From contig NZ_CP079199.1 in assembly GCF_024758565.1 (NCBI RefSeq), positions 921,501 through 985,500 of the forward strand: 64,000 nt of DNA, read 5' to 3'. Positions 56,243 through 64,000 of the stretch are shown piece after piece. The position numbers were made by a program, and so were the translations under genes. The DNA comes from Mesomycoplasma ovipneumoniae (GTDB lineage Bacteria; Bacillota_I; Bacilli_A; Mycoplasmatales; Metamycoplasmataceae). How positions within the stretch are numbered: the stretch's first letter is position 1; each line of letters starts with the position of its first letter. The notes below the pieces were generated by a model. It ran no database searches. It was not told the DNA's origin and was given only the letters and a program-made list of their open reading frames with translations.

Positions 56243-57208
56243 TTATCCTTTTACCGTTGATCCTTGGCGTGAGACTGCGCTCATTATTCGTTTACGAAAG
56301 ACAAAATAAGCAATAAACATTGGTAGAATTGTTAAAATCGCACCGGCCATTCTGATGTTTTTAAAGTAGCCTCCCGGAATTTGGGCTGTTTCATCAGCAA
56401 CCCCAACTTTTTGTAATAATCAAGTATTTAGTGTTGTTAAATCAGCCGAATTAGACTGTAATATTAAAAGTGGTCAAAGGGTTGAATTTCAAGCTGAAAA
56501 AGCAGTTAGAATTCCTACAGTTCAAATTGTTGGCGATATCATTGGGGTGGCTACCTTAAAGAAATATCTAATCCCAGAACAACCATCAACCATTGAGGCT
56601 TCTTTAATTCGATCAGGAATTTCTTCAAAAGCATTTCGAAACATAAAGCCGGAAAAAACAGAGGCAACAAATGGACTTGTTAGGGCAAAAATTGACTGAA
56701 AACCGTCATTTCAACCAAGCATTACCATAATTCGGTATTGTCCAATTAAAAGCGCAGTTTCAGGAAGAACTAAAATTGAAAGGAAAACAACTCAAGAAGC
56801 TTGTTTAAATTTTCACTTTCTTAGCGAAAAAGCATAGCCAAAAGTCATTGAGAAAAAAACTTTTGCAACCACAGAAATTAAAGTAACTAAAACGGTAATT
56901 CCAAGAGCGGCAAAGTAACCTGACTGGGCAGCTTTGACAAAATTATCCCAGGCAAAATGATTAGGTCAATAAACCGGAATCCGCGTGTCGAGAATTTGCT
57001 CTTCAGGTGAAAGTGAATAGACTAACATAAAATAAAAAGGAAAAACTATTAAAATTCCAAAAAAGAAAAGCACGATGAATTTGAGTAAAAAGCTTCAAAT
57101 TGCACTTGTAATATTTCGGTTGCGAACTTGCGAATTAATGGACTCAGTTACTCTAGCAGTTTTTTTATCGCTAATATATTTTAGAATTTTTAATTTTATA
57201 ATGAACAT
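56243..57208 (-). CDS. Sugar-type ABC transporter permease (MalG/UgpE-like)
   Basis: A 321-residue inner-membrane protein with about six helices. The EAA loop reads EASMVDGCSGIRYFFKVATP and is followed by the usual final helices. An N-terminal cytoplasmic stretch precedes the first helix (LLKFIVLFFFGILIVFPFYF). It overlaps the upstream permease gene by 38 nt. It pairs with that permease, the ATPase and the P68-type lipoproteins in one transcript; the substrate is unproven, but glycerol phosphate, sugars or nuclease products are candidates. Confidence 0.88.
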
Positions 57209-58181
57209 TTTTCTCCGTAATTTTGTCAGCTACTAAAAATATTGTGCTTAAAAACTTTTTGACAACAACTGAAAGGGCAATTCCAAAAACAAAAAGATAA
57301 ATAGTTAGGGCACCAGCTTGGGCAAAGTTTGGTGTTCCGCGCACATTTTTGTAAATATACATCAGTAAAGTTGCGCCCCCATTACTAATTGCTTCAGTTT
57401 CGTTGGCAAAAATACCAATTGGAAAAACCTTAATTCCGCCGATAATTCCGATTGTAATTAAAAAGTTAATTGTTCTTGAAACTGAAGGTAAAGTAATTTT
57501 GAAAAATTGACGAACTGGGCTAGCACCATCAATTGCCGCTGCTTTATAAAGTGTTGGATTAACTGAAAGCATTGCGGTTGTTAAAATTAAAACTTCAAAA
57601 GCAAGACTTCTTCAAACTCCAGACATTAAAACAACTAAAAGAGCATTAAAAGATGAAGGATTTCCTGAATTTAGTCACCTTGTTGAAATACCAAAAAGAC
57701 GGTTAATAAAGCCAGTTTCACTATCAAAAATATAGGCAAAAGCAACTGAAACGGCAATACCTGAGGTTACATAAGGTAAAAAAAAGACAGTCTGTCAAAA
57801 TCCACGGGCATATTTTCGGTGTAGCGAAGCAATTGTTGAGGCAATAATTAAACTAATTATTAGTCCAAGAGGTAGTGCTGCTATTGAATAAATGACAGAA
57901 TTTCGAATTGCAATATGAAAATTAGTATCAAGTGTAATTAAATCAACAAAATTATCAAAACCAAATCGCGTATTTCCGGCAATATTAGGGTTAATTTCGA
58001 TACTTACAGACTTCGAAATTGAGTATAAAAATGGTAAAAAAGTAAAAATAAAAATAACTAAAATTGAAGGCAACAATATTAAAAAAGGCTTTCAAAATGG
58101 TTGTTTTTGGTCTAAAATTCCAAGTTCAAGATTAGTTTTTTTAATTCGCTTTTTTAGGAAATATCTACTAATTAAGTTCAT
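57171..58181 (-). CDS. Sugar-type ABC transporter permease (MalF/UgpA-like)
   Basis: A 336-residue permease with six likely helices: first [20 protein letters not shown] near residues 32-51, and the EAA loop [20 protein letters not shown] near 220-240. It overlaps the end of the ATPase gene by 10 nt and the next permease by 38 nt, so it is translationally coupled at both sides. Confidence 0.9.
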
Positions 58182-60358
58182 TGGATTCGCTCCCTTGTTT
58201 GATAATCAAATAGATGTAATTTTCCTGATTTAATACTAAATTTGACAATTTCATCGATTTCATAGGCTGGTTTTTTACGCAAGATTATTGAAATTTGACC
58301 AATATTTTCAACATCAATTTTGGCAAGAATATCTTTTCCTAAATATTCAATCACGCTAATTCTGCCTTGAAAATTACCAGCTTCATTTTCGACTAAATCT
58401 TCAGCTCTAATTCCGACTCTTATTTTTTCATGCTCATAATCTTTTAGTAATTCAAAAATTATTTGATTATCAACAATGACACTTTTAGTTTCTTTGTCAT
58501 AAAAAGCATCGAAAATATTCATCTCAGGCACACCTAAAAATGAAGCAACAAATTCATTTTTAGGATTATGATACAACTCAGTTGGAGTTCCAATTTGCTG
58601 AACATATCCAGTTGACATACAGATAATTCGATCCGAAATTGACATCGCCTCTTCTTGGTCGTGAGTAACAAAAACAGTTGTTATTCCGATTTCAGTTTGA
58701 ATTTTTCGAATTCACTGACGAGTTTGGACTCTTAGTTTGGCATCTAAGTTTGAAAGTGGCTCGTCCATTAGTAAAATATCAGGATGTCGAACAATTCCAC
58801 GGGCAATTGCGACTCTTTGTTGTTGTCCACCGGAGAGTTTTGTTGGTTTTTTAGCTAAATTTTTAGTTATTTCAACTTTTTCGGCTGTTCGTAAAACAGC
58901 ACGATTTATTGCTTCTTTTATTGAAATATTATCATTTTGATACTCTTGATATTGCTTTAATTCTTGCTCGCTTAGTTTCGAAGTATTAAGGGAAAACTTA
59001 TTAATTAAGTTTCTTTCATAGTCTAAAAACAGTTTTAAAGTTTCCTTTTTGTAAGTTTTTGATTTAGTTTTAAGCGATTTTAAAAGCAACAAATTCGGTG
59101 AATGACGAGTATTTGTCTCAAGAAATTTCTTTTTGGTTTCAAGGTAAGTTTGCTCAAGATTTGCAAGTTTTCCTGAATTTTTAATTTGATTTTTTTCGTT
59201 TTCAATTTCAGTTTTAAATCAAAGCTCTTTTTCTTTTTTTCGTTGATTAAAAGCCTCAATTTGTTCTTCATAATCTAATTTGATTGATTCAGCATCTTTT
59301 AGACTTGTTTTACTAGTAAAATTTTTATAACCTTGCTGAATTTTAGCCAGCTCTATTTTTGAATTACTAAGAAATTGTGCTTGCAATTTCTCAAGTTTTT
59401 CTAATTTTTCGTATAAAAGTGCTTTTTGTTCTAAAAAGTTTTGACGAGCCCTAACTAGTTCAGGAGCATTTTTTATTGCGTATTTTTCTTCCTGAATTTT
59501 GTTTTTATGAGCTTTTTTGTCAATTTTTGCTTGTTTTTTAATTTTGTCAACTTTTAATTTATAAGCTTTTCGAAAGGTGATTGCCTGTTGGATTGGACAA
59601 ATTTCCCCTTCTTTTTTACCAAAAATTCTTTTCCAAAAAGCTCAAAAAATTGATGCAGACTTGCCTAATTTTAAGAAATCAATAGTTAAATTTTTTATTT
59701 CAGCTTGTTTGTGTGCCTCAATTAAAAAATAATCAGTTTGAAGTTGATTTAAATTGTGATAAATTTGTGCTTTAAGTTCATTATAATCATGTTCTAATTG
59801 ACGGTAAATATCAAAATAATCAAATAGTTTATTTTTGTAAATTTCTAGATCTTCAAGTGAAGCACCATTTTTAGCCAAAACAATTGAATTAGCATTTACA
59901 CGTGCAAGCATCGATTTTTCAATTGCTTTTTGCTTTCATCTTGGGTCATTATGCAAAGCAAAAGCAATGTTTCCAAAAACATTTAAATGCGGATAGAGCG
60001 CATAATTTTGGAAAACAAGACCAATTTTACGTTGCTGAGGTGATTTTCGGGTTACATCATCACCATTGAAAATAATTTGACCTGAAGTTGGATTCAAAAG
60101 ACCAGCAATTGCATTTAAAATTGTAGTTTTTCCTGAACCAGAAGGTCCTAAAAGTGTAACAAGTTCACCTTTGTAAATTTTAATATTTGCACTGTCAACA
60201 GCAAGTGTTTCACCAAAGTCAATTGTTAGGTCCTTAATTTCAATTGCTGGAATTGAAAATTTTGATTTATAACGACTATTTGCGGCCTGCCGAATTTTTT
60301 TTAACTCGGATTCAAAGTTATTTTGTTCGATTTTTTTATTATCATCTGTTTTTTTCAT
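58172..60358 (-). CDS. ABC transporter ATPase (UgpC/MsmK-like) with long insert
   Basis: A 728-residue ATPase. Walker A GPSGSGKT is at residues 71-78, the Q-loop is [14 protein letters not shown], and only near residue 507 does the signature LSGGQQQR appear, followed by Walker [22 protein letters not shown] and an OB-fold C-terminus of the MalK type ([10 protein letters not shown], then VGIRAEDL). The insert of about 350 residues, rich in Lys/Glu/Gln, is a predicted coiled coil, absent from standard MalK (about 370). It recalls the insert in OppF of this window; similar extended ATPases are known in mycoplasmas (MG187-like). It ends at TAA after a TGA Trp codon and overlaps the permease gene. 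Confidence 0.92.
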
Positions 60359-60359
60359 G

Positions 60360-61307
60360 TTATTTATTATTTCCACTTTTTGTATCTTTTGAATTTTCTA
60401 ACCTAAATTCATACCAGTCAACAACATTTCTATCTTTATTTGCTTCACCTAGAACTAAAAAATCAGAAATTTTTGCAAGACCTCGTGTTTTATAGATAGA
60501 TTCAAGATTTTCGTTAAGCGAAGATATGTTTGAATCTTTTAATTTTTCATAAATTCCGAATTTTTTATTAATAGAATTCTCAACTGCTGCTGCTTGTTTG
60601 ATTGAATTATAATAATAAATTGTAGTCTGGTTAGTTATTCCTGAAAATCCTGATTGCAAAGTTGGAACCGCAAGTCCTGCTTTTGTTATTTCAACTCCAT
60701 AAGATTTATAAAATCCATTATGACCAAAAAATAAACTCCCAACATAACGATTAAAAGAGCGCGCTGGACCTGTTTTTGGATAAACAAAATAAACTTCTGT
60801 ACCTACGGGCAACATTTTTGCGGCAAACTTAGTTGCTCGCTTGGCATATTCAGCCTCAAGTCCTTCGGTTTCTTTATAAGTTCCAGAAATGGACGTACCT
60901 ACCTCTGGAGTGTCAATACTTTCAATTCTGACATTAAAAACAGGTTCAATTAGGACTTCGCCAACAGATTTTAAGGTTGCAGTATCGCCATCAGTCCATT
61001 TTTGAATTTGAACTTTTTGGAGGTTAAAAAATTTTGAATCAGGCAAAATATCATCTTTAAATTTGAGTTTATCTTCTTCAGTTCAAGAATAATTTGGATT
61101 AAGAAATTTTGCAATGTCTTTGGCATATTGACTATCTTGGTTTTGCAAATCAAGCTCAGGATTTTGCGAAAAATCTTCTATTTTATAGTATTTTTGGGCG
61201 TGAAAGTAACCTTGGGTGCCTTGATTTGTTGTGCAAGAAGCAATAAAAAAAGGGATAAAAGTAAAATTTATACTAGCAAAAAACAGCTTTAAAAAGTTTC
61301 TTTTCAT
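60360..61307 (-). CDS. Membrane-associated nuclease lipoprotein (SNase-like)
   Basis: A 315-residue lipoprotein (MKRNFLKLFFAS, lipobox FIASC, Cys at residue 25). The thermonuclease domain is visible from about residue 105: KWTDGDTATLK, FNVRIESIDTPEVG (Asp-Thr-Pro-Glu catalytic loop), a region with AEYAKRATKFA, then FNRYVGSLFFGHNGFYKSYG with the Arg-Tyr-Val-Gly strand. This is the staphylococcal-nuclease fold seen in Mhp379 of M. hyopneumoniae, likewise placed within an ABC operon. It would degrade host DNA at the surface and may feed nucleotides to the importer. The stop is 1 nt before the ATPase start. Confidence 0.92.
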
Positions 61308-61324
61308 AAGACAAATTTATCAGT

Positions 61325-63448
61325 TTATTTTTTTTCTCTAGCAAATTCAGGTCCTAAATTTTGACTCAAAGTGTTTAGAAAACTGTTAAAATCAGGAACA
61401 GTGCCATTGGCTGCCTTAAGTGATTGCATTTGTGCAACGGTTGAGTCTAAATTTGAACGAAATACAGAGGATCTAGCATCAGCATTATCATAAACAAGCG
61501 AATATTTAGCTTTAGATTGTTGATCATTAAAGCGACTAAATTGCTCGAGTGCTAATCTTTGACCTTTGTTTTTTGGTTTAGAAACATCGGTACTTAGGGT
61601 TGATTTTAGTGGTAATAAATATGAGGTTGCTTTTGAAAAATACTCAACAGGAGTTATTTTTCCGAAATTTCCACCAAAGTCAACTTCTTCAGTTAAGATC
61701 CAATTTACAAAAGCCTTAACAGCACGATCTTCTCTTTCATTTGCATGAATAAAAATCAAATCAGGACCTTGGGCAGCAACAGCGGTAATTTTTGAATTAT
61801 TGTCAAACTTGTGTGGTGCTGCTAAAATATCCATTTCTTCTTCATTAAGTGAGCCAGAAGCCGATGCTTCTTCAATTCCATTATATCCAGTAATTACAAT
61901 TGGCTTAAATTTTTCTGTTGCATCAAGAACTTTGTATGATCCTTCAATGATTCCAGAAGGAGTCTCATCTCGGTCAGTAAAATAAAACAACTCTTTATTC
62001 GGGTTTTGTTCTAAAAGACTTTTAATTTCAGCTAAAATTGGTTGCTTAATTTTAACGTTGCTTTTACCATCAATTGCTTTAACTGTAATTTCTTTTGAGA
62101 TGTCTGCTAAATCTGATGCTTTAATTACTGCTGAAAATCTTGGAGAAAAAGGGGTGTAAATATGTCCAGCATTTTTAAAATTAAAACTTACTTTGTAATT
62201 TTTGGAGTTTGCTTTTATATAATTGTGGTGAAATCCGGCTGTTGATCCAATTGAAAAAAGTTGTTGATGATTACGGAAATAAGTTGAGTTATACTCACCA
62301 GGAGCTGTAAAATAAATTGACTTATCAGCCATTCCTTTGGAAAGTAGATCATAAATTTGCTTTAAATTTTTGTATCTGTCTGTCTCAGGTTTGTTGAAAA
62401 ATGATGTATAACTAATAAGATTTGCTTTTCGATTTAAAACGGTAACTTCTTTTGATTTATCATTTTCTGACAAAGAACGTGAAAGCCCATAAATTAAAGT
62501 AGCTGCATTGTCAATTCCTAAAACTGATTTTGCCGCGGTTAGACTTGAACCTTCAAGTGCTTTTGGAAATGCTTTGACAATTCTTGAAGATAGTTTCTGT
62601 AAATCACTAAAGTTTTCAATATCAGATTTTTTAAACTCATAACCAGAAAGACCATCAGTGCTTGGCACGTATTCTTTTCAAAGTTTTTTAATTTCGGTAA
62701 CATCTTCAGTTTTTTGCGCAGCTAATTTAGTAAATTCATCAAAAAAAGCTTTGTCTTCAGCTTTAATTTTTGCTGGATTTTGGTCACTCATTGCCTGTTG
62801 AATAATTCAGCCAAATAAAACTTTATTTACATATAAACCTTCAGAAGATTTTCCAAATGGAAGAGTATAGACTCCTTTTTCGTCAAGAAACGGAATTTCT
62901 GAGTTAATTTGTAAAAAGTCCTCAATTCCTTGCTCTTTTAGGAAATTTTTGGTATTTTTTTCATTTTCATCAGTTGGATCTTGATCTGATTTTAAATCAG
63001 AAACAATCGGAATTGCCATTGCATATTTATTTACAATTGCTAATAAAGATGAATAATTTGTAACAATATTGGGTAATTTAAGTCGATCTTTTGTTTCTAA
63101 AAAAGTGTTAATTGAATTAGAAGCTCCTGAATATCCCCCTTGAAAGTTTTGTTCTTTCATTTTTATAAAATCAGGTTTATCTTTTGCAGTTGTATTTCAA
63201 AGTTCAATAATTTTATTTAATGCTTTAATTTCATTTCCACTTGAAGAAAAATTGTGACCAAAAACTAACTCACCATCATCTTCGGTGTCAAATGAAAATG
63301 GTCTAACTCCATCTGAACCGACACCGCAAGAAGCCATAATTCCAATTGGTGCCAGTACTGATAAAGAAGATAAGAAAATCCGACTAATTTTCTTTGCTGT
63401 GTTATTTTTATGCCTTAATTTTGTACCTTTTTTAGTATGTGTGTTCAT
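61325..63448 (-). CDS. P68-family surface lipoprotein, ABC substrate-binding
   Basis: A 707-residue lipoprotein: a basic N-terminus, hydrophobic core, then GIMASCG with lipidated Cys at residue 41. The mature part has the shape of a sugar-type solute-binding protein (GELVFGHNFSSSGNEIKALN near the start, ALKAFVNWIL-like segments late) and continues past the usual length. AAGGAG lies before the ATG. It lies 18 nt downstream of a paralogous gene and 17 nt upstream of the nuclease gene. It probably delivers the operon's substrate to the permeases. Confidence 0.85.
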
Positions 63449-63466
63449 TTTTTTCTCCTTAGAATT

Positions 63467-64000
63467 TTATTTTTGTGAATTTTTTTCTGTTTTGTCTTTA
63501 TTTAATTTAACTGATGCGCCGATATTATCCTTTAAAATTTTAAGAAAAGTATTAAACTCAAGATTTAAATTCGGGTTGCCTAAAAACTGATTGTAAAGTT
63601 GAGAAACACTTCCTAAAGTTGCTTTTCTAAAAACATTTGAGTCAATTCCGGCAGGTTCGGTAAAAACTCTATATTTTTCAGGGTTTTTTAACTGATTTTG
63701 GAATTGTTCATAAGCAATTTTGAAAGCATTATTTGCTGCAAAAGCTGGATTTTGATCAAAACTTGATTCCAAATTTGACTTAGTTGGATTTATGTTTGAA
63801 GCTGAAAATGCTAAAAAATCACTCGGAGTTACAACCATTTTTTTGTTATTTGGTCCGTCAAATTCAATTTTTTCTGAAATAAATCATTTAACAAAGTTAA
63901 GTGTGGCTTCATTTTCGGTTGGATTATTGTAAAATCCAATCAAAGATGGACCTTGGGATGTAACAATATTAAATTTATTTGATTCCTGTGTTTTTGAAGG
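63467..64000 (-). CDS. P68-family surface lipoprotein, paralogue, truncated by window
   Basis: Only the C-terminal 177 residues are inside; the gene continues past the right edge. It aligns with the neighbour: VTSQGPSLIGFYNN here with VAAQGPDLIFIHAN there, NFVKWFISEKIEFDG with AFVNWILTEEVDFGG, and a similar C-terminal FNTFLKIL / FNSFLNTL helix. Tandem duplication is therefore clear. The upstream part, including the lipobox, cannot be judged. Confidence 0.82.

Overview
This 64-kb window is from the chromosome of an AT-rich mollicute that reads UGA as tryptophan. Almost every real gene needs TGA read through: mnmA, the transposase, oppA and a 1987-residue protein are each continuous only under translation table 4. 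The gene families point to the Mycoplasma (Mesomycoplasma) hyopneumoniae group: a P97/P102-type adhesin pair, a P68-type lipoprotein/ABC operon carrying a membrane nuclease, a lipoylated E3 subunit, and a MIB-MIP immunoglobulin-cleaving pair. The species cannot be fixed from the sequence alone.

Layout. 1-2.3 kb: a membrane protein and the tRNA thiolase mnmA. 2.3-8.4 kb: an island bounded by two copies of a terminal-inverted-repeat (TIR) element. The first copy carries an IS256-family insertion with an 8-bp target duplication. Between the copies lies a large gene broken at two A7 tracts, and the whole island sits between 27-bp direct repeats that begin in the mnmA 3' end. 8.4-14.9 kb (minus strand): ulaD-ulaE-ulaF for ascorbate/pentose catabolism, a HAD phosphatase, an unknown gene, a terminator, a lipoprotein and a PEBP-like protein. 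15.1-15.8 kb: another TIR element between ~100-bp direct repeats. 16.0-24.6 kb: oppA-B-C-D-F peptide importer, preceded by a leader with a 30-codon ORF and two hairpins. 24.8-25.2 kb: a TIR-element copy. 25.4-28.2 kb: pdhC-pdhD. 28.5-34.3 kb: P97-like and P102-like surface proteins. 34.4-34.9 kb: a TIR element with different cargo and a perfect 10-bp target duplication. 35.2-41.2 kb: a giant membrane-anchored SGNH/GDSL hydrolase. 41.5-44.1 kb: HAD phosphatase, NadD-YqeK fusion and MTA/SAH nucleosidase. 44.6-49.9 kb: a subtilisin-like protease followed by two paralogous membrane-anchored proteins. 50.1-50.6 kb: a TIR element. 50.8-55.3 kb: MIB and MIP. 55.4-55.9 kb: another TIR-element copy. 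56.1-64.0 kb (minus strand): an ABC importer operon with two P68-type lipoproteins, a nuclease lipoprotein, an ATPase with a long internal insert, two permeases and a 55-aa membrane protein.

How the genes work together. Much of the window faces the host: peptide import, adhesion, antibody capture and cleavage, and DNA degradation feeding an importer. Pentose/ascorbate catabolism and part of the pyruvate dehydrogenase complex supply energy. The most unusual feature is the repeat family: seven copies in 53 kb. Six share a conserved promoter-like segment and hairpins whose stems show paired substitutions between copies. Several copies lie between direct repeats of neighbouring host sequence. I know of no described element of this kind, and I present it as a candidate mobile element encoding a structured RNA. 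No tRNA, rRNA or CRISPR array was seen.
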